Positions 41,330 through 50,017 of a stretch of 64,000 bases of DNA are shown here, piece after piece. Origin of the DNA: Paenibacillus_D tarimensis_A (GTDB lineage Bacteria > Bacillota > Bacilli > Paenibacillales > Paenibacillaceae); the NCBI GenBank assembly GCA_041281825.1, contig CP166298.1, forward strand, positions 5,084,001-5,148,000. Reading direction: 5' to 3'. How positions within the stretch are numbered: the stretch's first letter is position 1; the number at the start of each line of letters is the position of its first letter. Both the position numbers and the translations under genes were made by a program. Below the pieces are notes generated by a model. It was not told the DNA's origin, ran no database searches, and saw nothing but the letters and a program-made list of their open reading frames with translations.

Positions 41330-43195
41330 TTACATTCTCCTCGGCGTCGGCATGCCGAGAACCCCGAGCGCATCGTGCATCGTTTCTTTAAACCGTGCCG
41401 TCAGCCAGAGACGGATTCGCTGCTTCGGGCCCTCCGCCTTAAGGATCGGACATGTCGCATAAAAGTGATTAAACAGGTTCGCCAGCTCATGCACATAGGT
41501 ACAGATGATGTTCGGAGAAAGCTCCTGCGCGGCGGTATGCAGCGTCTCCGGCCAATAGGCAAGCTGTCTGATCAAACCGTATTCCTGGAGCTCGAGTTCA
41601 TGAAAAGCCGCGGGCTCCGTCCGAACCGCTTCACCGCCGGCTTTATCCAGAATACTACATGACCTCGCATAGGCATATAACAGATACACGCCCGTGTTTC
41701 CCTGGATTTCAGTTGCTTGCTCCAGGTCGAATACAACCTCGGTCAGCAGGTTGAACCGGAGCAAGTAATATCTGATGGCTGCCGCAGCGATCGAACGGCT
41801 GGATATTCCCGTTTTGCGCGAACGCTTCGAATCGATGATTCGCTCCATTTGATCCAATATATCCGAAGCCTTGATGCCGATCCCTTGTCTTCCCGACATT
41901 GGATAAGAGCTCTTCTGATCCGACGTGTCTACGCCCAACCCGGCAGCCGTATCCGGACTAAGCGAGACCACTCCGTAACCGACATGCTTTAAACGCTCCG
42001 CTTGTTCGGCGAAACCGAGCGCCTTAAGCGCCTCCTTCACCATGGTTTGCGGATATTCCTGTCGATGGTCGATGACGTTGATCACTGTATCGGCCCGGCC
42101 GATCCTTTTCTTCACACCGTCCGGATGTGTAGACCAGAGTTTGTCGGCAAACTTCTTATAGCGGAAATCTTTGCCCAGCACGCCGAACTTCCACAGATGG
42201 TAAGCAATATCCTTCGCGGTATAGGTCAAAATGCCGTTCGAACGAATCAGCACTTTATCCGCCTGAAAATCTGTCTGATCGCCAACGCCGCTGTCATTAT
42301 CCGGCTGTTTCAGTACCCAGCAGCGCGCCAATTTTCCCTCCGTTTCCTGATGAAAGACCGGCGTTTGCTTCAGCAGCTCGAAGGTCTCTGACCAAAACCC
42401 TTCCCGGATGATGCTGCTTTCCCATACGAGAACGTCGTAACCAATATTAAACTGCTTCATCTCATCCAGATGTTCCTTTACGATCCTTTCCGCTACAACC
42501 AATCCAAGCCAGGCTATATTCGTATTTCCCTTTTCCAAGTCATGAAGGACAACAGTCCGTTGCTGCTGAAGCGCGGGGTCAGTCTTATAGGTTTTATTCA
42601 CTCTGGCATAGATTTCCCAGCAAAAATCCCCGAACCGGGAGAATTCCTGCTCCGCTTGCATATGAAGCAGCCCCACGACCGTATCCGCTAATTGATTGCC
42701 CAGATCGTCAATATAATTATGAACCTCCACCTGATGACCGGTCCGTTGCAGCATTCTCGCGAGCGTATCACCGATGCAAGAATTGCGCAGATGGCCGATG
42801 TGTGCGGACTTGTTCGGGTTAATTGATGTATGCTCGATTACCACCTTGCCGGCCGGTTCCCGCATAACCGGAAAGTCAAACGCTCGTGATGTCCATTTTT
42901 CCCAATCAACATACAGATTAATAAATCCCGGAGCGGCGACTTCTACTTTAATAAATAAACCGTTGATTTCGGGATGACCGAGTAATTGCTCCTTTATCTC
43001 GTTTGCGATCGCAAGGGGAGATCTTTTCAGCAATCTCGCCAGTTGCATGGCAATATTGGTGCTGTAATCGCCAAACTGCAAATTTGCCGGATGTTCGATG
43101 CCGATTTTAAGCTGTGCCGGCCGCTCAACGTTGTTTTCCTTAAACAATTGCTGTAAAACATCTTCGAGAGCTGACAGTATTTCATCGCTTATCAT
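41330..43195 (-). CDS. argS: Arginine--tRNA ligase, divergent paralogue
   Basis: A 621-residue class I synthetase that charges tRNA-Arg. It has the N-terminal Add1 domain, the HIGH motif in 'NPNKSAHIGHLRNSCIGD', a 'YPMSGRQGIGI' segment in the KMSKS position (ArgRS usually lacks a canonical KMSKS) and the C-terminal DALR helical domain ending 'ALGVLGMPTPRRM'. Sequence details differ from the usual Bacillales enzyme, which suggests a second gene. ATG 43195 lies seven bases after GGAGGG. A T-box with a probable CGG specifier controls it. Confidence 0.9.
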   Translation of the reverse strand: MISDEILSALEDVLQQLFKENNVERPAQLKIGIEHPANLQFGDYSTNIAMQLARLLKRSPLAIANEIKEQLLGHPEINGLFIKVEVAAPGFINLYVDWEKWTSRAFDFPVMREPAGKVVIEHTSINPNKSAHIGHLRNSCIGDTLARMLQRTGHQVEVHNYIDDLGNQLADTVVGLLHMQAEQEFSRFGDFCWEIYARVNKTYKTDPALQQQRTVVLHDLEKGNTNIAWLGLVVAERIVKEHLDEMKQFNIGYDVLVWESSIIREGFWSETFELLKQTPVFHQETEGKLARCWVLKQPDNDSGVGDQTDFQADKVLIRSNGILTYTAKDIAYHLWKFGVLGKDFRYKKFADKLWSTHPDGVKKRIGRADTVINVIDHRQEYPQTMVKEALKALGFAEQAERLKHVGYGVVSLSPDTAAGLGVDTSDQKSSYPMSGRQGIGIKASDILDQMERIIDSKRSRKTGISSRSIAAAAIRYYLLRFNLLTEVVFDLEQATEIQGNTGVYLLYAYARSCSILDKAGGEAVRTEPAAFHELELQEYGLIRQLAYWPETLHTAAQELSPNIICTYVHELANLFNHFYATCPILKAEGPKQRIRLWLTARFKETMHDALGVLGMPTPRRM

Positions 43196-43327
43196 TGTTT
43201 TTCCCTCCAATAACCAATAATTAAGAAAACAAGCGTAATCGGCTGTCGCCGTCTCCTGGCGGCTCAGCTTCGTTTCGCGGAGATTTCTAAGCTGATATAA
43301 GTGTGAAACTTATAAATTGTTAGAAAT

Positions 43328-43606
43328 TAAAAAAAGCCCCCGTCTCTACAAAGAGACGAGAGCCCCTTAAGGTCCCGCGGTACCACTCTAAATGCCAAGC
43401 CGGATTGAAAAACGCAATACCAGGTTTGGCCGCTCTATTTTATAACGGTCGCTTGACCGGATCTGCCTACGATGGAGCTGGTTTCGGCAGATCATTTCCC
43501 GGGCCCGTTCATCCCTGACACCCGTACCGGCTTGCACCAACCCGGCTCGCTGCGACTGTTTGTCATGGGCTACTATCCCGTTCATCAACGTTTAATTATT
43601 CATCAG
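43328..43606 (-). promoter_or_regulatory. T-box riboswitch, probable tRNA-Arg (CGG specifier), upstream of argS
   Basis: On the minus strand, in order: the AGTA motif in GGGATAGTAGCCC; the stem I signature GCAGCGAGCCGGG and GGTTGGTGCAAGCC; a specifier loop ATGAACGGG, where CGG (43505-43507) is the likely Arg codon; the T-box GAGTGGTACCGCGGG (43375-43388); then a terminator CTCTCGTCTC/GAGACGGGGG with seven T (about 43328-43362). Uncharged tRNA-Arg pairs with the specifier and the TGGTA bulge and prevents termination. About 130 bases separate the terminator from argS. Confidence 0.93.
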
Positions 43607-43670
43607 AATATTTAGAACTATTTATACAGCAAACATCCGGCAGTGTCAAGCACGAAGTATCGTCAGCGGT

Positions 43671-44408
43671 TTATTCCAGCTCCAAAACCGAATCGCCGCT
43701 GATCATGGTGCCGTGATTCACCCCTTCGCAAATCTCTTTCATCGAACCGGGCCGGTCAAAATTGAATACATGAATCGGGATATGATAATCTCTTGCCAAT
43801 ATAAATGCAGACTGATCCATAACCTTCAGGTTATGCTTTAAAACATCATCATAATGGAGCGATTTATATTTCATGGCTTCTTTATTGAATTTCGGATCTG
43901 CGCTAAGCACGCCGTCCACGCCTTGCTTGGCAACCAGAAGCGCTTCGCAGTTCACCTCGATTGCCCGTTGTACGGAAGGATAGTCTGTCGTTACGTAAGG
44001 CTGCCCGTTGCCTCCGGCGAAAATAACGATATATCCCTTCTCCAAATGGTGTATCGCCCTTAACCGGATATACGGCTCTGCAACCGATGCGATCGGCAGC
44101 GCCGTCATCACCCTGACTTCTTTGGCCGTTTTCGCTTTTAGAACACCCCTGAGCATCAGACTGTTAATAACTGTCGCCAGCGTGCCGATATTATCCGCCT
44201 CCGCCCGCTCGATCCCCCAGCTCTCCGCCATATTGCCTCTGAATATATTGCCTCCTCCGATGACAATGGACACCTCAACGCCCATCTCAACGACCGCCAA
44301 AATCTCGCCCGCAATATGCTCCAGCCTTTCCGGTTCAAACCCAAATTCGCTGCTTCCTGCAACTGCTCCGCCGCTCAGCTTGATTAATACTCTCTTGTAC
44401 CTGTTCAT
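43671..44408 (-). CDS. pyrH: UMP kinase, divergent PyrH paralogue
   Basis: A 245-residue amino-acid-kinase-fold protein. PyrH phosphorylates UMP to UDP with ATP. It has 'YKRVLIKLSGGAVAG' (usual form KLSGEAL), 'SIVIGGGNIFRGN', 'VAEPYIRLRAIHHLEKG', 'VIFAGGNGQPYVTTDYPS' and 'GVDGVLSADPKFNKEA'. Several positions differ from the housekeeping enzyme, and tsf/frr neighbours are absent, so this is a second copy or a changed-specificity kinase. ATG 44408 is six bases after GGAGGTG; a longer frame to 44513 would run through the terminator. Expression requires read-through of the terminator just upstream. Confidence 0.88.
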   Translation of the reverse strand: MNRYKRVLIKLSGGAVAGSSEFGFEPERLEHIAGEILAVVEMGVEVSIVIGGGNIFRGNMAESWGIERAEADNIGTLATVINSLMLRGVLKAKTAKEVRVMTALPIASVAEPYIRLRAIHHLEKGYIVIFAGGNGQPYVTTDYPSVQRAIEVNCEALLVAKQGVDGVLSADPKFNKEAMKYKSLHYDDVLKHNLKVMDQSAFILARDYHIPIHVFNFDRPGSMKEICEGVNHGTMISGDSVLELE

Positions 44409-44420
44409 TCCAATCACCTC

Positions 44421-44464
44421 CGGAAAAATAAAAAACACTGAAGCAATTGAATGCTTCAGTGTTT
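44421..44464 (-). terminator. Attenuator terminator directly before the pyrH paralogue
   Basis: On the minus strand AAACACTGAAGCA and TGCTTCAGTGTTT (44452-44464 and 44433-44445) form a perfect 13-bp stem with a six-base loop, followed by TTTTTTATTTTT. Its end is a few bases before the ribosome site of pyrH. The first arm contains the stop codon of the leader peptide. Confidence 0.85.
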
Positions 44465-44542
44465 CAATAAAACGGGAAATATGAAATGAATGATAGGCTG
44501 TTGTTGGATACAACTGCTAGTCCCGACGTACCTCCATCTCAT
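44456..44542 (-). CDS. 28-codon leader peptide of the pyrH attenuator
   Basis: ATG follows AAAGAGGTGG by four bases, an excellent ribosome site. The peptide begins MRWRYVGTSS, has three consecutive Gln (CIQQQP), and ends FPVLLKH with TGA. The stop codon and the last Lys-His codons lie within the first arm of the terminator, so a ribosome finishing or stalling there would keep the terminator from forming. The role as a leader is inferred from layout. Confidence 0.6.
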   Translation of the reverse strand: MRWRYVGTSSCIQQQPIIHFIFPVLLKH

Positions 44543-44575
44543 ATTCCCACCTCTTTCAATTCAGTATCGCCAACT

Positions 44576-44604
44576 ATTTTATACCGGATCGTTCTCGAAT
44601 ACAA
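44576..44604 (-). promoter_or_regulatory. Promoter of the pyrH leader
   Basis: TTGTAT (44599-44604), 17 bases, TAAAAT (44576-44581) on the minus strand. It lies directly after the methyltransferase stop, and a transcript from it would begin about 30 bases before the leader peptide. Confidence 0.55.
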
Positions 44605-44614
44605 CGTTTTTTCA

Positions 44615-45370
44615 TTATTTTTTTGCCGTTATAAAAAAACGGTGCTCCGTCGTTTGAACATAGCCGTCCCGTTCGACCCGCTCGTGCAGCTGGCATAATT
44701 GATCAAAACAGCGCTCCACAGAAAAGCCGGAGAATTCCCACTCAATAATTTTAGCGAAGTATACCAGAGCTCCAACGTCGTAGAATCTACACGCCGGGAA
44801 AAACTCCTGACCGTCCATAATGGTAAAGCCGCTTTTGATCAATCCATTGGCCGTTGATTTTAAATCAAATCCCGCATCCGTTTCTTTGGAGCCGGCACCC
44901 GTCAAAAAATCCGACAACTCTATATTGTTCCGGCCGCCGACTTGCTGCGTGATAAAGCGGCCCCCCGGCTTCAGAACCCGGAACACTTCATCCGCGGCAA
45001 ACGATTCATGACGGTTGATGATCAAATCGAAAAACTGATCCTCAAAGGGAAGCTCTTCATCGCGAAACAGTTGGCGGACTTCAATGCCATGATCGGATAG
45101 AACGCGCTTGCTCAACTCGAAATTAGGGGGATACGCTTCCGTAGCATAGGTTCTTCCTCTCCGCGGGTTCAGCGACAACAGAAATTCTCCGCCGCCCGTC
45201 CCCATATCAAGCATCCGCTTGTCGCTGCTTATGCTGGATAATACGACAGCTTTGTAATCCCACGGCAGCTCTTCTCCCGATATCCTATCGGCAATATGGG
45301 AAAAATCCCAGCCGCTGAACGTCATCTTCTCTTCGGACAACCAAAAATCTCTTAATTTGTTGTAATCCAT
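44615..45370 (-). CDS. Class I SAM-dependent methyltransferase
   Basis: A 251-residue protein with SAM motif I 'RMLDMGTGGGEFLLSL', 'YATEAYPPNFELSK' (acidic residue after strand 2) and 'FFDLIINRHESFAADEVFRVLKPGGRF' (in parts). It resembles small-molecule or rRNA (RlmA-type) methyltransferases, but zinc-binding Cys of RlmA are absent. ATG 45370, after GAGGAGAGG, is preferred to ATG 45394. A large inverted repeat lies in the leader region upstream. The acceptor is unknown. Confidence 0.85.
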   Translation of the reverse strand: MDYNKLRDFWLSEEKMTFSGWDFSHIADRISGEELPWDYKAVVLSSISSDKRMLDMGTGGGEFLLSLNPRRGRTYATEAYPPNFELSKRVLSDHGIEVRQLFRDEELPFEDQFFDLIINRHESFAADEVFRVLKPGGRFITQQVGGRNNIELSDFLTGAGSKETDAGFDLKSTANGLIKSGFTIMDGQEFFPACRFYDVGALVYFAKIIEWEFSGFSVERCFDQLCQLHERVERDGYVQTTEHRFFITAKK

Positions 45371-45415
45371 ACTGCATTCCTCTCCTCTTTTCATGTTTGG
45401 ATGAGATCAGGAGCA

Positions 45416-45482
45416 GTGCAGTCGCTGATAACATGTTTCCACTCGCCCGGCACAATCTGTTATCAGATTAAGTCAACTGCAC
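45416..45482. repeat. Nested inverted repeat upstream of the methyltransferase gene
   Basis: GTGCAGT (45416-45422) pairs with ACTGCAC (45476-45482), and CTGATAACA (45425-45433) pairs with TGTTATCAG (45458-45466). The structure would lie 46 bases before the methyltransferase start and could be a leader hairpin or an operator. There is no T-run after it on either strand. Confidence 0.6.
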
Positions 45483-45750
45483 CGAGCGGTTACCGAGTTT
45501 TATCACCAATTGTATTTCTCCCCTTTACGACCCTATTACAGCATATTAGTCAATAGCTTATCCTTCTTTTCTTAATTTTACAATTCAAAAATAGTTTGTT
45601 CACGCATGAGGAATCCATATAATGTTGGAATGATTTGTAGAATCCGTTCGATTCCTTTATTCCGATTGCTTCGCGGAATTCACTAGTTCTCCTTAAATTA
45701 ACATAGAGAAGCTCTTTACAAAAGAAATGAAAAGAGTTATCCTCTTTTAA

Positions 45751-45765
45751 TGAGAATAATTATCA
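45751..45765 (+). promoter_or_regulatory. Fur-box upstream of the nickel-type ABC operon
   Basis: TGAGAATAATTATCA matches the 7-1-7 Fur consensus TGATAATNATTATCA at 14 of 15 positions. It lies 26 bases before the ATG of the binding-protein gene. Repression by iron-loaded Fur is expected; a related regulator such as Zur is less likely from the sequence. Confidence 0.8.
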
Positions 45766-45790
45766 TTTTTAACGACAAGAGGGGAAAATT

Positions 45791-47383
45791 ATGAAAACGT
45801 GGTTTGCTTTACTATCTGTATTACTGACTTTCATGCTTACATCATGCTCAGGTGAAAATGCAAGCAGCCCATCAACAAAAGAGAAATCAGATGTACTAAC
45901 AATGTCTTGGCCAAAAGATATTGGTCCGGGAAATCCGCATATATACGGTAAAAACGAGATGTTCGCACAAGCCATGCTCTACGACCCGTTAGTTAGCTAC
46001 GGAGAAAATGGGAAAATAGAACCGGCACTTGCAACATCTTGGGATATATCGGAGGACGGCAAAAGCTACACCTTCAAATTGCGTGAGAATGTGCATTACT
46101 CGGACGGCACCACATTAACGGCAGAGAACGTCAAACGAAATTTCGATACGGTTATTGAAAATTATTCTGCACATAGCTGGCTGGAAGCCGTTACGGTGAT
46201 TGACAATGTCGAAGTGCTGGATGAATTAACGGTGAAGGTTCATTTAAAAGAGGCATACTATCCGTTTTTACAAGAGTTAACGTTGATTCGTCCTCTGCGG
46301 ATGTTAGCAGACAGTGCATTTCCGGAAAGCGGGACTACGAAAGAGGAAATTATTGCGCCGATCGGGACAGGCCCGTGGATTTTAACCGATTACCAGGAAG
46401 ATAACTACGCAGAATTCTCGCGAAATGAAAACTACTGGGGAGAAAAACCGAAGCTGGATAAAGTCATTGTAAAGGTTATTCCCGACTCTCAGGCACGTAT
46501 TATGGCGCTGGAAAAAGGGGATATTGATTTAATTTTTGGCAGCAGCCAGCTTGCGCCTATTGAATATCGAAGCCTTGAGCAAAACGGTCAATATCAAACA
46601 AAGATCTCCGATCCGTTATCGACGCGGATCCTAATGATGAACACAACCTTTGGCGTGACCAAAGATAAAAACGTCCGGCTGGCGCTGCAACACGCGTTTG
46701 ACCGCAAAACAATTATTGAACATATATTAAACGGTCTGGAGAAGGAAGCTAATTCGCTATTTGCGCCAGGCTACCCGTACAGCGATATTCCTCTTGCTCC
46801 TTATCCATACGACACAGCGAAGGCAATCAATTTATTGGAAGAAGCAGGCTGGAAGCTTGAAGCCGGTCAACCATTCCGTACAAAAGACGGTGAAACCCTA
46901 ACCTTAAAGATTCCTTACAATAGCAATGACCAAGTCCATAAAGCAATCTATGAGTATGTTCAATCGTCTTGGCGTGAATTGGGAATAGATGTCCAGTTAA
47001 TTGGCGAGGAGTGGCAATTGCTGAATGATCGTTCGCAGAAAGGCGACTTTAATATCGTCATGAATGACACTTGGGGTGTGCCGTATGATCCTCATATGTA
47101 TATCCGTACATTAATAGGCGAGAAACAAACGAGCTCTTATGCGCAAAAAGGATTAGAAGCATCTCAGCAGCTGACAGACAATATCGCAAAAGTCATTCGT
47201 TCTACAAATGAAGAAGAACGTCGCAGCTTGTATGAAAATATATTACAAACCCTGCATGAGGAAGCCGTATTTATGCCGTTATCCTACCGGACAAATTATT
47301 TAGCGGCGAATAATCGCCTGCAAAATGTAACGTTCTCGATGCAGCAATATGAAGTGCCGCTCAGCGCGTACGAGGCGAAATAA
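45791..47383 (+). CDS. Nickel/metallophore-type ABC transporter binding lipoprotein
   Basis: A 530-residue binding protein of the peptide/nickel (cluster C) class. The signal peptide has lipobox 'LTSC' with Cys19. The mature domain shows 'PALATSWDISEDGKSYTFKLRENVHYSDGTTLTAENVKRNFD' (in parts; SWDISEDGKSYTFKLR, DGTTLTAENVKRNF), the SBP_bac_5 signature. 'GTGPWILTDYQEDNYAEFSRN' and the overall form resemble NikA and CntA. It captures nickel complexes or an opine-type metallophore outside the cell. The Fur box points to iron-linked control, as known for staphylopine-type uptake. Confidence 0.88.
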   Translation: MKTWFALLSVLLTFMLTSCSGENASSPSTKEKSDVLTMSWPKDIGPGNPHIYGKNEMFAQAMLYDPLVSYGENGKIEPALATSWDISEDGKSYTFKLRENVHYSDGTTLTAENVKRNFDTVIENYSAHSWLEAVTVIDNVEVLDELTVKVHLKEAYYPFLQELTLIRPLRMLADSAFPESGTTKEEIIAPIGTGPWILTDYQEDNYAEFSRNENYWGEKPKLDKVIVKVIPDSQARIMALEKGDIDLIFGSSQLAPIEYRSLEQNGQYQTKISDPLSTRILMMNTTFGVTKDKNVRLALQHAFDRKTIIEHILNGLEKEANSLFAPGYPYSDIPLAPYPYDTAKAINLLEEAGWKLEAGQPFRTKDGETLTLKIPYNSNDQVHKAIYEYVQSSWRELGIDVQLIGEEWQLLNDRSQKGDFNIVMNDTWGVPYDPHMYIRTLIGEKQTSSYAQKGLEASQQLTDNIAKVIRSTNEEERRSLYENILQTLHEEAVFMPLSYRTNYLAANNRLQNVTFSMQQYEVPLSAYEAK

Positions 47384-47388
47384 CCCCT

Positions 47389-48330
47389 ATGGGCGGTTTT
47401 TTATTAAAACGAGTGAGCAGTATGATCATTGCGATTTGGGGGATGACACTCATCTCCTTTCTCCTCATTCGTCTTATGCCAGTTGACCCGGTAGAAGCCT
47501 ATTTTGCAATGAATCAATTACCCGTAACAGATGCGGCAATTGAAGAAATACGAGCGGAGCAAGGGTTGGACAGACCCTTGCTTGTTCAATATGGTACTTG
47601 GGTTAAGAAGGCCGTACAATTGGATTTCGGCCAATCATTCTTGACGAAGAAACCCGTATCGAAAGAATTATTCGGCCGTTTTTCAGTGACACTTTCTTTA
47701 ACGACCGCAGCTTTTGTCTTAGTCGTGCTGATCAGCGGGATCGTCGGAGTATGGTCGGTCTTGAAACGCAACCGTTTATTCGACAAATTCACGCGCACAG
47801 CTATTTTTGCCATCGCATCCATGCCCAGTTTCTGGCTGGCTTTTATATTTATCTATATCGCGGCTTTAAAATGGGGAATGTTCCCCTTAATGGGCTGGGG
47901 TACGCTTGACCACATGATTTTGCCGGCAATAACACTGGCACTCGGCTATATTCCTTATTACATTCGGTTGATTCGGACAAGTATGTTGGAAGAGATGGGA
48001 AAGCCTCACGTCGTATTCGCGAGAGCACGCGGGGTCAAAGAATCCATTATTATTAGGAAACATATCATCAAGGGCACGTTGCCGCCGCTCTTCACCTCAT
48101 TGGCCATGACTTATGGCGGTCTTTTAGGCGGAGCAGCCATTATTGAAACGGTATTTACGATTCCAGGCATTGGTCGTTATATTGTCAATTCGATCGCAGC
48201 AAGGGATTATTTTGTGCTGCAAGGTTTTATTATAATCACTGGTACACTTTATATATTTTTAAATTTTGCGGCGGATGTGCTTTGTGCCATAGTGGACCCC
48301 CGGGCACGTTTGAAGGGAGACGGGATCTGA
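47389..48330 (+). CDS. ABC permease, NikB/OppB type
   Basis: A 313-residue permease with six helices. It has the N-terminal 'LLKRVSSMIIAIWGMTLISFLL' (in parts) typical of DppB/NikB and the EAA-like loop 'VVFARARGVKESIIIRKHIIKG' (in parts). It forms the membrane channel together with the next gene. It begins five bases after the binding-protein stop and overlaps the next gene by three bases (TGATG arrangement). Confidence 0.9.
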   Translation: MGGFLLKRVSSMIIAIWGMTLISFLLIRLMPVDPVEAYFAMNQLPVTDAAIEEIRAEQGLDRPLLVQYGTWVKKAVQLDFGQSFLTKKPVSKELFGRFSVTLSLTTAAFVLVVLISGIVGVWSVLKRNRLFDKFTRTAIFAIASMPSFWLAFIFIYIAALKWGMFPLMGWGTLDHMILPAITLALGYIPYYIRLIRTSMLEEMGKPHVVFARARGVKESIIIRKHIIKGTLPPLFTSLAMTYGGLLGGAAIIETVFTIPGIGRYIVNSIAARDYFVLQGFIIITGTLYIFLNFAADVLCAIVDPRARLKGDGI

Positions 48331-49136
48331 TGAAGAAGCACTTGCCCTTAATTGTTAGCGGTACTCTGGTTTCGCTACTCGTCCTTGTCGCCGCTCTCGC
48401 CCCATGGCTGACACCAAATGACCCGTATGTTACAAATATGGCCGTGAAATTGCAAGGTCCGTCGACCGTTTATCCTCTTGGAACCGATCATTTGGGACGC
48501 TGTGTATTATCACGTCTGATCATAGGTTCACGCATTTCTTTATTTACGGCTTTTAGCGTAATGGGTGTTACGCTGCTGTTAAGCATGACGCTTGGCATGA
48601 TCGCGGGTTATGTTGGCGGACTTGTAGATACAATTCTTATGCGTATTTGCGATATTTTTTTAGGTTTGCCCAACTTTCTGTTCGCCCTTGTGATTGTGGG
48701 CGTGCTGGGCGGCGGAATTCGTAATATGCTTATCGCTATTGTTTTTGTTTATTGGGTAGGATATGCGCGTATTGTCCGTAATATGGTGCGCTGCGTGAAA
48801 GATCATGCATATGTACAATATGCCAAAGTAATTGGCGTTTCAAAAATGGTCATTATGAAGCGTCACATTGTTCCATTCGTATTCCCGCAAGTATTTTTAC
48901 TGATGTTAATAGGAACGGGAAGTACGATCTTACTCATTTCAGAGCTTTCGTTTTTGGGTCTGGGAGTGACAGCGCCCATGCCGGAATGGGGAATGATGAT
49001 CAGCGACAGCAAAACCTATTTAATGAGCAATCCGATGCTGATGTTTATTCCGGGCGTCATGATTTCTCTGACCGTGCTCTTATTTGATTGGTTAGGCGAT
49101 GCGCTGCGCGATGCCCTTGATCCGAAAACAGCATAG
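48330..49136 (+). CDS. ABC permease, NikC/OppC type
   Basis: A 268-residue permease. 'TPNDPYVTNMAVKLQGPS' and 'YPLGTDHLGRCVLSRLIIGSR' are the DppC/NikC N-terminal signature, and 'VQYAKVIGVSKMVIMKRHIV' is the EAA loop. ATG 48330 shares its first base with the stop of the previous gene, so translation is coupled. The frame is open from 48282 but that part overlaps the NikB-type gene. Confidence 0.9.
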   Translation: MKKHLPLIVSGTLVSLLVLVAALAPWLTPNDPYVTNMAVKLQGPSTVYPLGTDHLGRCVLSRLIIGSRISLFTAFSVMGVTLLLSMTLGMIAGYVGGLVDTILMRICDIFLGLPNFLFALVIVGVLGGGIRNMLIAIVFVYWVGYARIVRNMVRCVKDHAYVQYAKVIGVSKMVIMKRHIVPFVFPQVFLLMLIGTGSTILLISELSFLGLGVTAPMPEWGMMISDSKTYLMSNPMLMFIPGVMISLTVLLFDWLGDALRDALDPKTA

Positions 49137-49151
49137 AAAGAAGGAAGGCAT

Positions 49152-50015
49152 GTGCTGAAAATCGATGATTTATCAGTATTTGTTCAGACTAAAGCAGGTG
49201 AAAAGAAAGTCATCTCAAATGTGAGTTTTATTATTCCTAAAGGGAAAGTTGTCGGGATCGTCGGAGAAAGCGGCAGCGGAAAAACGATGCTTTGCCATGC
49301 AATCATGCAGTTATTTCGCCCAACTCATCGTTATAGCGGGGACATTGAATATGGAGGCAGATCCTTATTAACGAAAAGCGAGCAAGAGATGCGGCGCTTG
49401 CGGGGAAAAGAGCTTGCACTCATTATGCAAAATCCGATGGCGATGTTTAATCCGCTCTTAAAGATTGGCGAACATTTTATTGAAACCTTCCAATCCCATG
49501 AAAGGATCTCCAAGCCTGCTGCACGAAAGCTCGCTGCCGAACAGCTTGCGCGTTTTCGTTTGCCGGATCAGACGCTGCTGGATCGTTATCCTCATGAACT
49601 AAGCGGCGGAATGCTGCAACGAGTTATGATTGCACTTGCAGCTAGTTTGCAGCCTAGTTTATTGATTGCCGACGAGCCTACAACCGCACTGGATACAAGG
49701 ACACAGCTCGATATTCTTGATGAACTGCTCGATTACCAGCAAAATACGGAAACAAGCATGCTTTTTGTATCGCATGATTTAAGCGTAATTGGTAAAATGG
49801 CGGACATTATTGTTGTCATGCGCCGAGGAATTATTTTAGAATACGGAGCCAAAGACGATATGCTTGAAAACCCCGTTCATTCGTACACGCAAGCTTTATT
49901 TCATGCACACAACGGTTCTAGTAAACTTGAAGATTTGGTCGATTGTTGGGATGGACAAACAGGGGGGGCACTCTATGAAGCCAAGCCCGGCTATTGGGTT
50001 AGATCGGAGGTGTAA
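49152..50015 (+). CDS. ABC ATPase, NikD/OppD type
   Basis: A 287-residue ATPase with Walker A 'GIVGESGSGKTMLCHA', the Q-loop 'ALIMQNPMAMFNP', signature 'ELSGGMLQRVMIALA', Walker B 'LLIADEPTTALD' and 'LFVSHDLSVI'. It powers the importer with the next protein. GTG is the start after AAGGAAGG. It is two bases from the next gene. Confidence 0.92.
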   Translation: MLKIDDLSVFVQTKAGEKKVISNVSFIIPKGKVVGIVGESGSGKTMLCHAIMQLFRPTHRYSGDIEYGGRSLLTKSEQEMRRLRGKELALIMQNPMAMFNPLLKIGEHFIETFQSHERISKPAARKLAAEQLARFRLPDQTLLDRYPHELSGGMLQRVMIALAASLQPSLLIADEPTTALDTRTQLDILDELLDYQQNTETSMLFVSHDLSVIGKMADIIVVMRRGIILEYGAKDDMLENPVHSYTQALFHAHNGSSKLEDLVDCWDGQTGGALYEAKPGYWVRSEV

Positions 50016-50017
50016 CC

